From NCBI RefSeq assembly GCF_024721315.2, contig NZ_JANFAK020000027.1:1-64000 (forward strand): a stretch of DNA of 64,000 bases, written 5' to 3'. The first letter of the stretch is position 1; the number at the start of each line of letters is the position of its first letter. The position numbers and the translations under genes were made by a program. Below the pieces are notes generated by a model. That model saw only the letters and a list, made by a program, of their open reading frames with translations. It did no database searches and was not told the DNA's origin. Positions 41,046-53,557 of this stretch are shown here, piece after piece. The stretch is from Streptomyces sp. Isolate_45 (GTDB taxonomy: Bacteria; Actinomycetota; Actinomycetes; Streptomycetales; Streptomycetaceae).

Positions 41046-41090
41046 ACGAGAGCGGGCGCCACCCCCCCGGGGGGTGGCGCCCGCTCTCGT
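41046..41090. terminator. bidirectional terminator between the glycosyltransferase gene and relA
   Basis: Perfect 20-bp inverted repeat ACGAGAGCGGGCGCCACCCC with a 5-nt loop, between two convergent genes; serves either strand. Confidence 0.9.
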
Positions 41091-41120
41091 GTCCGCCGGT
41101 ACTGCCGCGCCCGGACCGCG

Positions 41121-43553
<2,433 letters not shown>

Positions 43554-43690
43554 GAGCGCTCCTCATGCGGATCCGGGGCCCCGGTCAGGTCCGGATAACC
43601 CATGGTAGCGAGGGTTGCGCCCGCCCGTTCCCCCGCGCCCGTCCCTCGGGACGCCGCCCTCGCGGCCTCCCTCCCCGGCAACGAACGGAA

Positions 43691-43726
43691 GCGGCGGGCC
43701 CCCGGGAGGTTCCGGGGGCCCGCCGC
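43691..43726 (-). terminator. apt terminator
   Basis: Perfect 15-bp stem GCGGCGGGCCCCCGG with a 6-nt loop, 46 nt past the apt stop. Confidence 0.8.
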
Positions 43727-43771
43727 TCCGGCAGGTACTGCTGGGGGCGTTGCCGCGGGGCAGCTCGTGGC

Positions 43772-44323
43772 TCAGACCACGATCAGGGCGTCCAGCGGGG
43801 CGCCCGCGAGGGCGTCCGTCAGCCGGGCCCGGCCCGGGAGGAACGAGAGCTCCATCAGGACCGCGACGCCCGCGACCTCCGCGCCGGCCCGCCGGATCAG
43901 CTCCAGCGAGGCTCCGGCGGTGCCGCCGGTGGCGAGGACGTCGTCGATGACCATGACCTTGTCACCGGCCGTGAGGTCCTCCGCGTGGACCTCGATCTCC
44001 GCCGTGCCGTACTCCAGCTCGTAGGACTGCGCGAGCGTGGCGCCCGGCAGCTTCCCGGCCTTGCGGACCGGCACGAAGCCGATGCCCGCCTGCACGGCGA
44101 CCGGGGCGGCCAGGATGAACCCGCGCGCCTCCAGGCCGACGATCTTCGTCGCGCCGTACCGGGCCGCCAGCTCCGCCAGCGCGTCCGTCAGGGCCGCGAA
44201 GGCCTTCGGGTCGGCCAGCAGCGGGGTGATGTCCTTGAACATCACACCCGGCTTCGGGTAGTCCGGTACGTCCTTGATCCGGCTGAGCAGCAGCTCGCGG
44301 ACCTCGGGGGAACAGGAGGTCAC
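43772..44323 (-). CDS. apt: adenine phosphoribosyltransferase
   Basis: Salvages adenine to AMP with PRPP. The 183-residue protein has the PRPP loop VMVIDDVLATGGTAGASLEL, ALTDALAELAARYGATKIVGLEARGFILAAPVA with the flexible loop, and PDYPKPGVMFKDITPLL at the N-terminus. GTG start at 44323 overlaps the secF stop by 4 nt (GTGA). The secDF-apt-relA order is a conserved actinobacterial neighbourhood and ties purine salvage to (p)ppGpp. Confidence 0.95.
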   Translation of the reverse strand: MTSCSPEVRELLLSRIKDVPDYPKPGVMFKDITPLLADPKAFAALTDALAELAARYGATKIVGLEARGFILAAPVAVQAGIGFVPVRKAGKLPGATLAQSYELEYGTAEIEVHAEDLTAGDKVMVIDDVLATGGTAGASLELIRRAGAEVAGVAVLMELSFLPGRARLTDALAGAPLDALIVV

Positions 44324-45381
44324 CGGCGCCGCCTCCCGTTGCCGCCGGAGACGGCCTCGGAGGAGTCGCCGGGCTCGGCGCCCTCGTCCCCGTCGACCGG
44401 CTCGCCCTTGGCCGCGGCGGCCGCGCGCTTGGCGAGGACCCGCTTCTTGAGCGCCTTCATCGCCGGCTCGCGCTCCTTCAGGTCCACGACCAGCGGGGTC
44501 GCGATGAAGATCGAGGAGTACGCACCGGCCGCGAGGCCGACGAACAGCGACAGCGAGATGTCGTTGAGCATGCCCGCGCCCAGGAAGCCGCCACCGATGA
44601 ACAGCAGGGCGGCGACGGGGAGCAGGGCCACGACCGTGGTGTTGATCGAGCGGACCAGCGTGCCGTTGATGCTGCGGTTGGCGATCTCGCTGAAGGTGTA
44701 GCGGGTCTGCTTCGTGATGTCCTTCGACCCCTCCTTCAGACCGTCGAAGACGACGACGGTGTCGTAGAGGGAGTAACCGAGGATGGTCAGCAGACCGATG
44801 ACCGTGCCCGGGGTGACCTCGAACCCGACCAGCGCGTACACGCCGACCGTGATGGTGAGGTCGTGGATCAGGGCGATCAGCGCGGCCACGGCCATGCGCC
44901 ACTCGAAGGCGATGGCGAGGTAGATCACCACGAGGATCATGAAGATGCCGAGGCCGGTCCAGGCCTTGTTGGCGATCTGCTCGCCCCAGCTCGGTCCCAC
45001 GAGGTCGGCGTTGATGTCCGCCGCGTTGACCTTGAGGTCGGTGGCGAGCTTGCCCTTGACGTCGGCGGCGGCCGCGGTGTCCAGACCTGAGATCTGGATG
45101 CGCATGCCACCGGAGCCGAGCTCCTGGACGATCGCGTCGTGGCCGGAGATCTTCTCCGCGGCCTCGGTCGCGTGGGCGACGGAGGCGGTCGTCTTCGGGG
45201 TGGTGAAGACGGCACCGCCCTTGAACTCGATGCCCATGTTGAGGCCCTGGACGGCCAGGGCGACGATCGCCGTGATGGTGATCAGGATGGAAACGCCGTA
45301 CCAGAGAAAGCGCTTGCCGACGAAGTCGTAGCCGACCTCACCGCGGTACAGCCTGGCGCCGAGATCTCCCAGCTTCGACAT
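44320..45381 (-). CDS. secF: protein translocase subunit SecF
   Basis: Partner of SecD in the proton-driven pulling of exported proteins. The 353-residue protein has an N-terminal membrane helix, a periplasmic-side P4 domain (IEFKGGAVF, VQELGSGGMRIQISG), and a five-helix C-terminal half with FEWRMAVAALIALIHDLTITVGVY and the SecF motif GYSLYDTVVVFDGLKE. The last about 45 residues are a charged tail (KRVLAKRAAAAAKGEPVDGD). ATG start at 45381, 3 nt after the secD stop. Confidence 0.95.
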   Translation of the reverse strand: MSKLGDLGARLYRGEVGYDFVGKRFLWYGVSILITITAIVALAVQGLNMGIEFKGGAVFTTPKTTASVAHATEAAEKISGHDAIVQELGSGGMRIQISGLDTAAAADVKGKLATDLKVNAADINADLVGPSWGEQIANKAWTGLGIFMILVVIYLAIAFEWRMAVAALIALIHDLTITVGVYALVGFEVTPGTVIGLLTILGYSLYDTVVVFDGLKEGSKDITKQTRYTFSEIANRSINGTLVRSINTTVVALLPVAALLFIGGGFLGAGMLNDISLSLFVGLAAGAYSSIFIATPLVVDLKEREPAMKALKKRVLAKRAAAAAKGEPVDGDEGAEPGDSSEAVSGGNGRRRR

Positions 45382-45384
45382 CTC

Positions 45385-47208
45385 TCACGCCTCCTTTGCG
45401 TCGACGGGGGCGGGTACGGGACCGGTGCGGCGGGATCCGCGCAGCGGCGGCTTGGCACCGAGCCGCTTGGGGTCGAGCCCGGACCACGGGTGACCGCTCG
45501 AGAAGAACTTCGTGCGGGCCAGCAGCGTCATGATCGGCTTGGTGAAGAGGAACACCACGACCACGTCGAGCAGGGTCGTCAGACCCAGTGTGAAGGCGAA
45601 GCCCTGGACCTTGCCCACCGTGACGATGAACAGCACCGCCGCGGCGAGGAAGGACACGAAGTCCGACACCAGGATGGTGCGCCGGGCACGCGGCCACGCG
45701 CGCTCGACGGCCGGACGCAGGGTGCGGCCCTCGCGGATCTCGTCCCGGATGCGTTCGAAGTACACGATGAACGAGTCCGCAGTGATGCCGATCGCCACGA
45801 TGGCGCCGCAGACCGCCGGCAGGTTGAGGGCGAAGCCGATGCCCTTGCCGAGGAGCGACATGATCGTGTAGGTCAGCACCGCGGACACCAGGAGGCTGAT
45901 GATCGCGATGAAGGCCAGACCGCGGTAGTAGACCAGCAGGTAGATCACCACGAGGGCGAGGCCGATGGCGCCGGCGATGAGGCCGGCCTTCAGCTGCTCG
46001 CCGCCGAGGGCGGGGGTGACGGTCGTGACGCTGTCCTCCTGGAAGGACAGGGGCAGGGCGCCGTAGGACAGCATGTTGCCCAGGTCCTGGGCGCTCTCCT
46101 GGGTGAAGCCGCCGGAGATCTCGGCGTTGCCGCCGGTCAGGGCCTGGCTGACGGAGGGGTCGGAGATGACCTTGCCGTCGAGGACGATCGCGAACTGGTT
46201 CTGCGGGGACTGCTTGGTGGCCAGCTCGCCGGTGATCTTGGCGAACTTGTCGGCGCCCTTGTCGGTGAACTGCATCTGGACGATCCAGCCGCCACCGCGC
46301 TGCGTGTCGACGACGCCCTTGGCGTCCTTGACGTCCTGGCCGTCGACCTGCGCCGGACCGAGGACCCACTTGAACCACTGGGTGTCACGCTGACCGCAGG
46401 CGATCATCGAGTCCTCGGGCTTGGCGCCCTGGCCGGCCGCGGTGCGCTGGGCCGGGTCGGTGCAGTCCAGCTCGGCGAACTTCTTCTGCAGGTCGGCGAC
46501 CGCGGGGTCCACCGGCGGCGCGCTCGCGTCGGGGGACGCGGACGGGGAACCGGAGGCCGGGGCGGAGGGGGTCGCCTTGTTGTCGTCTGCCTTCTTCGAC
46601 CCGCTCGCCGAGGGCGAGGGGGTGGGGGCGCTGGGGGCCTTGAGGGCCTCGCTGAGCGCACGGCCCTGGGAAGTGGCGCTGGACGACGGGGTGGCCGGTG
46701 CGGACGGCTTGCCGCTGCCCTCGGCCTTCGGCGGCGCGGAACCGCTCGCGGAGGGGCTCGGGGAGCCGCTCGGAGTGGCCTCGGGGGCGATCGGGGCGCC
46801 GTCGGCGACGGCGAGCACCGGACGGAAGTAGAGCTGCGCGGTGGTACCGACCTGCTCGCGCGCCTGCTGCTCGTTCACACCCTTGGGGATGTTCACGATG
46901 ATGTGGTCGGTGCCCTGCGTCTGGACCTCGGCCTCCGAGACGCCGAGACCGTTGACACGGCGGTCGATGATGCCGACCGCGGTGTTCATGTTGGTCTCGT
47001 TGATGGCGTTCGGCTTGCCGGGCTCGCTCTTCGCCTTGAGCGTGATGCTCGTACCACCCGCGAGGTCGATGCCCAGGCGGGGAGTCGTCTGCTTCGAGAG
47101 GAACATCCCCGCGGTGAGCGCCACCATCGCGATCAGGATGAGGGCCAGGGCGCGCCCCGGCCTCCCCTGAGCCCCCGTGGGCCGCCGGCCCTTCTTCGGT
47201 GCTGCCAC
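45385..47208 (-). CDS. secD: protein translocase subunit SecD with Ala/Pro/Ser-rich insertion
   Basis: 607 residues. A first helix (about 20-37), P1 domain with RLGIDLAGGTSITL and IIDRRVNGLGVSEAEVQTQG, then a low-complexity insert at about 143-235 (PSGSPSPSASGSAPP and similar), the rest of the periplasmic-side domain (QFAIVLDGKVISDPSV), and the translocase helices with YRGLAFIAIISLLVSAVLTY and AIVAIGITADSFIVYFERIRDE. E. coli SecD lacks this insert; it lies extracytoplasmically and lengthens the head-base linker. GTG start at 47208. Precedes secF. Confidence 0.93.
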   Translation of the reverse strand: MAAPKKGRRPTGAQGRPGRALALILIAMVALTAGMFLSKQTTPRLGIDLAGGTSITLKAKSEPGKPNAINETNMNTAVGIIDRRVNGLGVSEAEVQTQGTDHIIVNIPKGVNEQQAREQVGTTAQLYFRPVLAVADGAPIAPEATPSGSPSPSASGSAPPKAEGSGKPSAPATPSSSATSQGRALSEALKAPSAPTPSPSASGSKKADDNKATPSAPASGSPSASPDASAPPVDPAVADLQKKFAELDCTDPAQRTAAGQGAKPEDSMIACGQRDTQWFKWVLGPAQVDGQDVKDAKGVVDTQRGGGWIVQMQFTDKGADKFAKITGELATKQSPQNQFAIVLDGKVISDPSVSQALTGGNAEISGGFTQESAQDLGNMLSYGALPLSFQEDSVTTVTPALGGEQLKAGLIAGAIGLALVVIYLLVYYRGLAFIAIISLLVSAVLTYTIMSLLGKGIGFALNLPAVCGAIVAIGITADSFIVYFERIRDEIREGRTLRPAVERAWPRARRTILVSDFVSFLAAAVLFIVTVGKVQGFAFTLGLTTLLDVVVVFLFTKPIMTLLARTKFFSSGHPWSGLDPKRLGAKPPLRGSRRTGPVPAPVDAKEA

Positions 47209-47290
47209 CTTGTCGTTTCTCCCTGTCCAACCGTCCCGCGCCGGGTCAGCGCGCGGACGGCCACGAAATGTGTGGTGGGGACCCCTGCCC

Positions 47291-47311
47291 CCCGCAGAAG
47301 TTCACTGCGGG
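47291..47311 (-). terminator. yajC-secD spacer hairpin
   Basis: CCCGCAG/CTGCGGG, 7 bp with a 7-nt loop, between yajC and secD. Modest; probably partial. Confidence 0.4.
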
Positions 47312-47359
47312 TACCGCGGCGGTCGCCGGTCGGGCGCCACCGCGGTTCCCGGCCCGGTG

Positions 47360-47848
47360 CTACTTGGCGCCGGGCTCGCCGTCCTTGGGCTCGTCGCCCT
47401 TGGGCTCGTCGCTCTTGCCCAGGTCGAGCTTCGGCGCGTCGGTGGCGTCGGTGGACGCGTCCTTCGACAGATCGGCCTTGGGCTGGTCCGTCTTCGGGGC
47501 GTCGGCCTCGGTCAGCGAGGAGGCGTCGTCCGGGACGACCGGCGTGTCGTTCGTCGGATCATCGTTGATGCCGTGGACGATGCGGTTGTACTCCTCGTCC
47601 TCCAGGACGGCGCCGATGGAGTTCTTCGCGTAGATCGCGTGGACACCGGGAGCCACCTCGAGGGTGACCGTGTCCTCACCGATCTCCTTCACCGTGGCGT
47701 ACATGCCGCCGATGGTGCGGACGCCGGTGCCGGGCGTCATTTCGTTGCGCATCTGCGCGGCCGCCTGCTGCTTCTTCTTGGCGGAGCGGGTCATCAGGAA
47801 CATGGCCCCGATGAGCACGATGAACGGGAGGAGTGTCACGAGATTCAC
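47360..47848 (-). CDS. yajC: preprotein translocase accessory subunit YajC
   Basis: 162 residues: one N-terminal membrane helix (about 3-22, LVTLLPFIVLIGAMFLMTRS), KKKQQAAAQMRNEMTPGTGVRTIGGMYATVKEIGEDTVTLEVAPG, the standard YajC domain, and an acidic, Pro/Lys/Asp-rich C-tail with DEPKGDEPKDGEP. YajC binds SecDF. GTG start at 47848. The yajC-secD-secF-apt-relA order is conserved. The tail is longer than in E. coli YajC. Confidence 0.92.
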   Translation of the reverse strand: MNLVTLLPFIVLIGAMFLMTRSAKKKQQAAAQMRNEMTPGTGVRTIGGMYATVKEIGEDTVTLEVAPGVHAIYAKNSIGAVLEDEEYNRIVHGINDDPTNDTPVVPDDASSLTEADAPKTDQPKADLSKDASTDATDAPKLDLGKSDEPKGDEPKDGEPGAK

Positions 47849-47908
47849 GGGACGAAGATCCTTCGCACGACCGTACGGACGACGGCCTTTTTCTACGGGG
47901 GTGGGCAC

Positions 47909-47927
47909 GCCGACCCGAAGGGTCGGC
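47909..47927 (-). terminator. ruvB terminator
   Basis: GCCGACCC/GGGTCGGC, 8 bp with a GAA loop, about 85 nt past the ruvB stop, before yajC. Confidence 0.5.
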
Positions 47928-48012
47928 ATCGGCGGAGTCTAGGCGAGTCCGCACCGATGGAACAACGCCCAGCATGGCACCGCAGTTCCTGACCGGGCGA
48001 ACCTCCGCGCCG

Positions 48013-49086
48013 TCAGGCCCCGAACAAGCCTTGTTGTCCGCTTGATCCACTCGCGCCGTGCTGCGGCGGTACGAGCCCCAGGTGGGCCCATGCGGCGGGG
48101 GTCGCGACCCGCCCGCGCGGGGTACGGGCCAACAGGCCCTCCCGGACCAGGAAGGGCTCGGCGACCTCCTCCACGGTCTCCCGCTCCTCCCCCACGGCCA
48201 CCGCCAGGGTGGACAGGCCGACGGGGCCGCCGCCGAACAGCTTGAGCAGGGCCTCCAGCACGCCCCGGTCCAGCCGGTCGAGGCCGCGCGCGTCGACCTC
48301 GTAGACCTGGAGGGCGGTTTCGGCCACGCCCCGGGTGATCACCCCGTCGGCCCTGACCTGCGCGTAGTCCCGGACCCGGCGCAGGAGCCGGTTGGCGATG
48401 CGGGGCGTGCCGCGGGAGCGCCCGGCGATCTCGGCGGCGCCGGCGGTGTCGATCTCGACGTCGAGGAGGCGGGCGGAGCGGTGGATGACGCGTTCCAGCT
48501 CCTCGGGGACGTAGAACTCCATGTGCCCGGTGAAGCCGAAGCGGTCGCGCAGCGGCGGGGGCAGCAGCCCGGCGCGGGTGGTGGCGCCGACGAGGGTGAA
48601 GGGCGGCAGTTCGAGGGGGATGGCGGTGGCTCCGGGGCCCTTGCCCACGATCACGTCGACGCGGAAGTCCTCCATGGCCATGTACAGCATCTCCTCGGCG
48701 GGCCGGGACATGCGGTGGATCTCGTCGAGGAAGAGGACCTCGCCCTCCTGGAGGGAGGAGAGGATCGCGGCGAGGTCGCCGGCGTGCTGGATGGCGGGGC
48801 CGGAGGTGATCCGGATCGGGGCTCCCATCTCGGCGGCGATGATCATGGAGAGCGTGGTCTTGCCGAGGCCGGGCGCGCCGGAGAGCAGGACGTGGTCGGC
48901 GGTGGCGCCGCGCTGCTTGGCCGCCTTGAGGACGAGGTCCAGCTGCTGGCGGACCTTCTCCTGACCGACGAACTCGCCGAGGTCCTTGGGGCGCAGGGCG
49001 GCCTCGACGGCCGTGTCCTCCCCGTCGGCGGCGGAGGCCACGATGCGGGCCTCGTCCTCGGCGGTGCTCTCGTCGTCCCAGTTCAC
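48013..49086 (-). CDS. ruvB: Holliday junction DNA helicase RuvB
   Basis: AAA+ motor of branch migration with RuvA. The 357-residue protein has [18 protein letters not shown], Walker [15 protein letters not shown], Walker [14 protein letters not shown], sensor [22 protein letters not shown] and the C-terminal winged helix domain. GTG start at 49086, 53 nt after the ruvA stop. ruvC-ruvA-ruvB is the usual order. Confidence 0.97.
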   Translation of the reverse strand: MNWDDESTAEDEARIVASAADGEDTAVEAALRPKDLGEFVGQEKVRQQLDLVLKAAKQRGATADHVLLSGAPGLGKTTLSMIIAAEMGAPIRITSGPAIQHAGDLAAILSSLQEGEVLFLDEIHRMSRPAEEMLYMAMEDFRVDVIVGKGPGATAIPLELPPFTLVGATTRAGLLPPPLRDRFGFTGHMEFYVPEELERVIHRSARLLDVEIDTAGAAEIAGRSRGTPRIANRLLRRVRDYAQVRADGVITRGVAETALQVYEVDARGLDRLDRGVLEALLKLFGGGPVGLSTLAVAVGEERETVEEVAEPFLVREGLLARTPRGRVATPAAWAHLGLVPPQHGASGSSGQQGLFGA

Positions 49087-49139
49087 GGTGTCGGTCTGCC
49101 TTCTCGGTATGCGCTGTGGTCGGTCGTACGCGGCGTCGG

Positions 49140-49772
49140 TCAGCGGGCGCGGTTGAGGGACTGGAGGGCCGCGCGCAGCAGCTGCGGGACCGGGGCGGAG
49201 CCGCCGGCGGCGATGGCGGCCTCGGCCTGCGGGGTGACGGCGCTGACCGCCTCGTCCGCGTCGCGGGAGGCGTAGCCGAGGCCGATCAGGGCGGCCTGGA
49301 GCTGTTCGGTCCAGGGGGCGGGGCCCGTGGCCGCGGCCCGCTGGGCTCCGACGAGGCCGCCGGCGCCCAGGGGGGAGCCCAGTTTGTCCTTGAGTTCCAG
49401 GAGGAGCTTCTGGGCGCCCTTCTTGCCGATGCCGGGCACGGCCGTCAGGGACTTCTCGTCGCCCGTCGAGACGGCGAGGCGCAGCGCGTCGGGGCTGTGC
49501 ACGCCGAGCATCGCCTGCGCGAGCCTCGGGCCGACCCCGCTGGCGGTCTGGAGGAGCTCGAAGACCTGTCGCTCGTCGTCGTCCGCGAATCCGTAGAGGG
49601 TGAGCGAGTCCTCCCGGACGACCAGGGAGGTGGCCAGCCGGGCCGGCTCGCCGACGCGCAGGGCGGCGATGGTGTTCGGCGTGCAGTGGACGGCCATGCC
49701 CACGCCCCCGACCTCGATGACGGCGAGGGTGGGGGCGAGGGCGGCGACGGGGCCGCTGACGAAGGCGATCAT
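49140..49772 (-). CDS. ruvA: Holliday junction DNA helicase RuvA
   Basis: Tetrameric DNA-binding subunit that clamps the junction and recruits RuvB. The 210-residue protein has an OB-type domain I ([41 protein letters not shown]), helix-hairpin-helix motifs [12 protein letters not shown] and [16 protein letters not shown], and the flexible C-terminal domain III. ATG start at 49772 overlaps the ruvC stop by 4 nt. Confidence 0.96.
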   Translation of the reverse strand: MIAFVSGPVAALAPTLAVIEVGGVGMAVHCTPNTIAALRVGEPARLATSLVVREDSLTLYGFADDDERQVFELLQTASGVGPRLAQAMLGVHSPDALRLAVSTGDEKSLTAVPGIGKKGAQKLLLELKDKLGSPLGAGGLVGAQRAAATGPAPWTEQLQAALIGLGYASRDADEAVSAVTPQAEAAIAAGGSAPVPQLLRAALQSLNRAR

Positions 49773-50299
49773 CGGGTACGGCCTTTCGAGGCGTGCAGGG
49801 CGACCGCCTGCTGGAGGCGGTTCTGGGCGGGGGCCCGCCAGATGTGGCAGATGGCGAGGGCGAGCGCGTCGGCGGCGTCGGCCGGGCGGGGCGGTTCGGC
49901 GAGCCGCAGCAGGCGGGTCACCATGGCGCCGACCTGGGCCTTGTCGGCCCGGCCGGTGCCGGTGACGGCGGCCTTGACCTCGCTGGGGGTGTGCAGGGCG
50001 ACGGGGATGCCGCGCCGGGCGGCGCACAGCATGGCGACGGCGCTGGCCTGGGCGGTGCCCATCACGGTGCTGACGTTGTGCTGGCTGAAGACCCGCTCCA
50101 CGGCCACGACCTCGGGCCGGTGCGCGTCGAGCCATTCCTCGATGCCCTGCTCGATGGCGACGAGCCGGTGTCCCAGCTCGGCGTCCGCCGGCGTCCGCAC
50201 GACGCCGACGCCGATCATGGTGAGGGGGCGGCCGGCGACGCCCTCGACCACGCCGACGCCGCACCGCGTCAGCCCCGGATCCACGCCGAGCACTCGCAC
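49769..50299 (-). CDS. ruvC: crossover junction endodeoxyribonuclease RuvC
   Basis: Resolves Holliday junctions. The 176-residue protein shows the RNase H-fold acidic residues: Asp7 (LGVDPGL), Glu68 (AVERVF) and Asp141/Asp144 ([13 protein letters not shown]). GTG start at 50299. The yebC terminator lies upstream, and a 4-nt overlap ties it to ruvA. Confidence 0.96.
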   Translation of the reverse strand: MRVLGVDPGLTRCGVGVVEGVAGRPLTMIGVGVVRTPADAELGHRLVAIEQGIEEWLDAHRPEVVAVERVFSQHNVSTVMGTAQASAVAMLCAARRGIPVALHTPSEVKAAVTGTGRADKAQVGAMVTRLLRLAEPPRPADAADALALAICHIWRAPAQNRLQQAVALHASKGRTR

Positions 50300-50360
50300 C
50301 GCGTCCCCCTCCCTCGCTCACCCGTCCGCGTCCGTGCAGGTTAGCGGGCGCCACTGACAA

Positions 50361-50401
50361 AGCGACGGGCCGACGGGGTGTGTCCCCGTCGGCCCGTCGC
50401 T
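50361..50401 (-). terminator. yebC terminator
   Basis: Perfect 17-bp inverted repeat GCGACGGGCCGACGGGG with a 5-nt loop, 10 nt past the yebC stop. Separates yebC from ruvCAB. Confidence 0.9.
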
Positions 50402-50410
50402 GGTGCCCGG

Positions 50411-51163
50411 TCAGGCGTCGACCTGCTCCATGACCTCGTCCGACACGTCGAAGTTGGCGAAGACGTTCTGCACGTCGTCGCTGTCCTCCAGCGCGTCGAT
50501 CAGCTTGAAGATCTTGCGCGCGCCCTCTTCGTCCAGCTCGACCTGCATGGTCGGCAGGAAGTTGGAGTCGGCCGAGTCGTAGTCGATGCCGGCCTCCTGG
50601 AGGGCGGTGCGGACCGCGACCATGTCGGTGGCCTCGCTGATGATCTCGAAGCTCTCGCCGAGGTCGTTGACCTCCTCGGCGCCCGCCTCCAGCACCGTCT
50701 CCAGGACGTCGTCCTCGGAGAGCTCGCCCTTGGGCAGGAGCACGACGCCCTTGCGGTTGAACAGGTACGAGACCGAGCCCGGGTCGGCCATCGAGCCGCC
50801 GTTGCGGGTCATGGCGACGCGGACGTCGGAGGCTGCACGGTTGCGGTTGTCGGTGAGGCACTCGATGAGCACCGCGACGCCGTTGGGACCGTAGCCCTCG
50901 TACATGATCGTCTCGTAGTCGGCGCCGCCGGCCTCCAGGCCGCCGCCGCGCTTGACCGCGGAGTCGATGTTCTTGTTCGGGACCGAGCTCTTCTTGGCCT
51001 TCTGGATGGCGTCGAAGAGCGTCGGGTTGCCATCGATGTCGGCGCCGCCCATACGGGCCGCGACCTCGATGTTCTTGATCAGCTTCGCGAAGAGCTTGCC
51101 GCGCTTGGCGTCAACCACGGCCTTCTTGTGCTTCGTCGTAGCCCATTTAGAGTGGCCGGACAT
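50411..51163 (-). CDS. YebC/TACO1-family protein
   Basis: 250 residues with the family N-terminus [32 protein letters not shown] and the three-domain pattern, including [13 protein letters not shown] and [22 protein letters not shown]. Family members act as transcription regulators or, in more recent work, assist translation of difficult (polyproline) stretches; no assignment is possible here. ATG start at 51163. It is downstream of pdxT and upstream of ruvC, an order widely conserved. Confidence 0.94.
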   Translation of the reverse strand: MSGHSKWATTKHKKAVVDAKRGKLFAKLIKNIEVAARMGGADIDGNPTLFDAIQKAKKSSVPNKNIDSAVKRGGGLEAGGADYETIMYEGYGPNGVAVLIECLTDNRNRAASDVRVAMTRNGGSMADPGSVSYLFNRKGVVLLPKGELSEDDVLETVLEAGAEEVNDLGESFEIISEATDMVAVRTALQEAGIDYDSADSNFLPTMQVELDEEGARKIFKLIDALEDSDDVQNVFANFDVSDEVMEQVDA

Positions 51164-51220
51164 CTGCCTGTCTCCTTCGCGTCACCAACAGTGTTCGCCT
51201 CAGATCCTACCGGGACGCCG

Positions 51221-51811
51221 TTACAGCCCCGCGCGCACCATGTCGACGAAGTACGCGTGGACGCGGTCGTCGCCGGTCAGTTCGGGGTGGAACGAGGTGG
51301 CCAGCACGTTGCCCTGCCGGACGGCCACGGTGTGGCCCTCGTACGTGGCCAGCACCTCGGCGGCGCCGCCCACGGACTCGACCCACGGGGCGCGGATGAA
51401 GACGCCCTCGACGGGGCCGCCCGCTATGCCCGCGAACTCGATCTTCGCCTCGAAGGACTCGTTCTGCCGGCCGAAGGCGTTGCGGCGCACGATCATGTCG
51501 ATGCCGCCGAGCGTCTCCTGGTCGTCACGGCCGTCCAGCAGCTTGTCCGCGAGCATGATCATGCCGGCGCAGGTGCCGTACACGGGCATCCCGGCCCGCA
51601 CGCGCTCGCGCAGCGGCTCCAGCATGCCGAACAGCACGGCGAGCTTCGACATGGTCGTGGACTCGCCGCCGGGGATCACCAGGGCGTCGACCTCGGCGAG
51701 CTCCTCGGGACGCCGGACCGGCCTGGCCACGGCGTCCGCCGCGGCCAGGGCGATCAGGTGCTCCCGTACGTCGCCCTGGAGAGCCAGGACACCAATCACG
51801 GGGTTGGTCAT
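51221..51811 (-). CDS. pdxT: pyridoxal 5'-phosphate synthase glutaminase subunit
   Basis: Class I glutaminase that feeds ammonia to PdxS. The 196-residue protein has the nucleophile Cys81 in [12 protein letters not shown], the glutamine-binding [13 protein letters not shown] and the C-terminal [13 protein letters not shown] start at 51811, 8 nt after the pdxS stop, so the genes are co-translated. Confidence 0.96.
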   Translation of the reverse strand: MTNPVIGVLALQGDVREHLIALAAADAVARPVRRPEELAEVDALVIPGGESTTMSKLAVLFGMLEPLRERVRAGMPVYGTCAGMIMLADKLLDGRDDQETLGGIDMIVRRNAFGRQNESFEAKIEFAGIAGGPVEGVFIRAPWVESVGGAAEVLATYEGHTVAVRQGNVLATSFHPELTGDDRVHAYFVDMVRAGL

Positions 51812-51819
51812 GGCAGTGA

Positions 51820-52737
51820 CTACCAGCCGCGGTTGGCGTAGCGCTCGGCCTCGGGGAGGGTGTCGCAGTTGATGCCGACCATGGCCTCGCCCAGGTTGCG
51901 GGAGGCGTCCGCGATGATCTTCGGGTCGTCGTAGAAGGTGGTGGCCTTCACGATGGCGGCGGCGCGCTTGGCCGGGTCGCCCGACTTGAAGATGCCGGAG
52001 CCGACGAAGACGCCCTCGGCACCGAGCTGGCGCATCAGCGCGGCGTCGGCGGGGGTGGCGACGCCACCGGCGGAGAACAGCACTACCGGGAGCTTGCCGA
52101 GCTCGGCGACCTCCTTGACCAGCTCGTACGGGGCGCGCAGGTCCTTGGCGGCGGCGAACAGCTCGTTGTTGTCGTAGCCGCGCAGGCGGGCGATCTCGTT
52201 CTTGATCTGGCGCAGGTGACGGACGGCCTCGACGACGTTGCCGGTGCCGGCCTCGCCCTTGGAGCGGATCATGGCCGCGCCCTCGGCGATGCGGCGCAGG
52301 GCCTCGCCCAGGTTGGTGGCGCCACAGACGAAGGGGGTGGTGAACGCCCACTTGTCGGAGTGGTTGACCTCGTCGGCCGGGGTCAGGACCTCGGACTCGT
52401 CGATGTAGTCGACGCCGAGGGACTGCAGGACCTGCGCCTCGACGAAGTGGCCGATGCGGGACTTGGCCATGACGGGGATCGAGACGGCCTCGATGATCTC
52501 TTCGATCATGTTCGGGTCGGACATGCGGGCCACGCCGCCGTCCTTGCGGATGTCCGCGGGGACCCGCTCCAGGGCCATGACGGCCACGGCGCCGGCGTCC
52601 TCGGCGATCTTCGCCTGCTCGGCGTTGACCACATCCATGATCACGCCGCCCTTGAGCTGCTCGGCCATGCCGCGCTTGACGCGGGAGGTGCCGATGGCCG
52701 ACTCAGCGGACTGGGGGGAGGTGGGAAGCGTGCTCAC
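51820..52737 (-). CDS. pdxS: pyridoxal 5'-phosphate synthase lyase subunit
   Basis: Builds PLP from ribose 5-phosphate, glyceraldehyde 3-phosphate and ammonia (DXP-independent route). The 305-residue barrel has the family start [31 protein letters not shown], the two catalytic lysines Lys92 (MAKSRIGHF) and Lys160 ([10 protein letters not shown]), and [22 protein letters not shown] start at 52737 with GAGG upstream. It precedes pdxT and follows a LemA-like gene. Confidence 0.97.
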   Translation of the reverse strand: MSTLPTSPQSAESAIGTSRVKRGMAEQLKGGVIMDVVNAEQAKIAEDAGAVAVMALERVPADIRKDGGVARMSDPNMIEEIIEAVSIPVMAKSRIGHFVEAQVLQSLGVDYIDESEVLTPADEVNHSDKWAFTTPFVCGATNLGEALRRIAEGAAMIRSKGEAGTGNVVEAVRHLRQIKNEIARLRGYDNNELFAAAKDLRAPYELVKEVAELGKLPVVLFSAGGVATPADAALMRQLGAEGVFVGSGIFKSGDPAKRAAAIVKATTFYDDPKIIADASRNLGEAMVGINCDTLPEAERYANRGW

Positions 52738-52885
52738 GGGTTGACCTCACTCGAAAGGAAGACGGGTGCTACTCCACTGAGAAAACCCCACCGACCAGGC
52801 CACGACAAGGGCCAATGTGGAGCCGGTGGCCTCTCCATTTGTCCCTCGCGGCTCTAGGACGGATCGTCGGGAGGCGCCCGGGGCC

Positions 52886-53440
52886 CTACGTCGGACGGTC
52901 CGCGAGGTCCGCCGGGGGTTCGTCGTCCATTTCGAAGGCGAGCGGGAACGGGGCGTGTCCCGCCAGTCGGAACCAGCGCACCTTGCGGTGGCGTCGCAGC
53001 GCGCGGGCCGCGCGCACGGCGTCGTTCAGGAACCGCCGCGCCATCGGCACCCGGCGCACCGCGGCCGCCAGTTCCTCGGCGGCGGCCTCGCCGCCCGGGG
53101 CGGCCTTCAGCACCTCGACCTGATCGACGTCGGCGAAGACCGCGCGCAGGGCCTGGCTGAGCTCGCTCTCGGCGACCTCGCGGTGCTCCTCCTCGGCCTG
53201 CCGGGCGGCGTGCGCGGCCTCGTACAGGACGAGGGAGGACGCGGGGTCCAGCGCCCCGGAGGTCGCCACCTCCACCACCACGGAGGCCCGTCGCACGAGC
53301 TGTGCGTCGAGCGCGGCCCGAGCCGCGTCCATCCGCGTGTGCAGCCGGTCGAGACGGCCGGCGGTCCAGCTGAGGTAGACGCCGACGACGCCCAGCGCCA
53401 CGGCGATCCAGACAAGGTTTTCGATCACGGGCCGCGACAC
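52886..53440 (-). CDS. LemA-like membrane protein
   Basis: 184 residues. One N-terminal membrane helix (about 7-27, ENLVWIAVALGVVGVYLSW), then RLDRLHTRMDAARAALDAQLVRRASVVVEV and a C-terminal RFLNDAVRAARALRRHRKVRWFRLAGHAPFPLAFEMDD. The pattern of long helices, the VRRA and FLNDAV positions and the final F-E-M-DD end resemble LemA proteins. The family has no agreed biochemical role. GTG start at 53440. It lies between pimA and pdxS. Confidence 0.7.
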   Translation of the reverse strand: MSRPVIENLVWIAVALGVVGVYLSWTAGRLDRLHTRMDAARAALDAQLVRRASVVVEVATSGALDPASSLVLYEAAHAARQAEEEHREVAESELSQALRAVFADVDQVEVLKAAPGGEAAAEELAAAVRRVPMARRFLNDAVRAARALRRHRKVRWFRLAGHAPFPLAFEMDDEPPADLADRPT

Positions 53441-53557
53441 TACCCTTCCGGGCGCGGCCCCCGCTCACCCCTGCCCGCGGGCGCCCCGCGGGGAAGTCCC
53501 GGGCTCGACCGGAGGGCGGCGCGGGCGGGCGTCGGCGGCCCGGTCCCGCCCCCGGCC

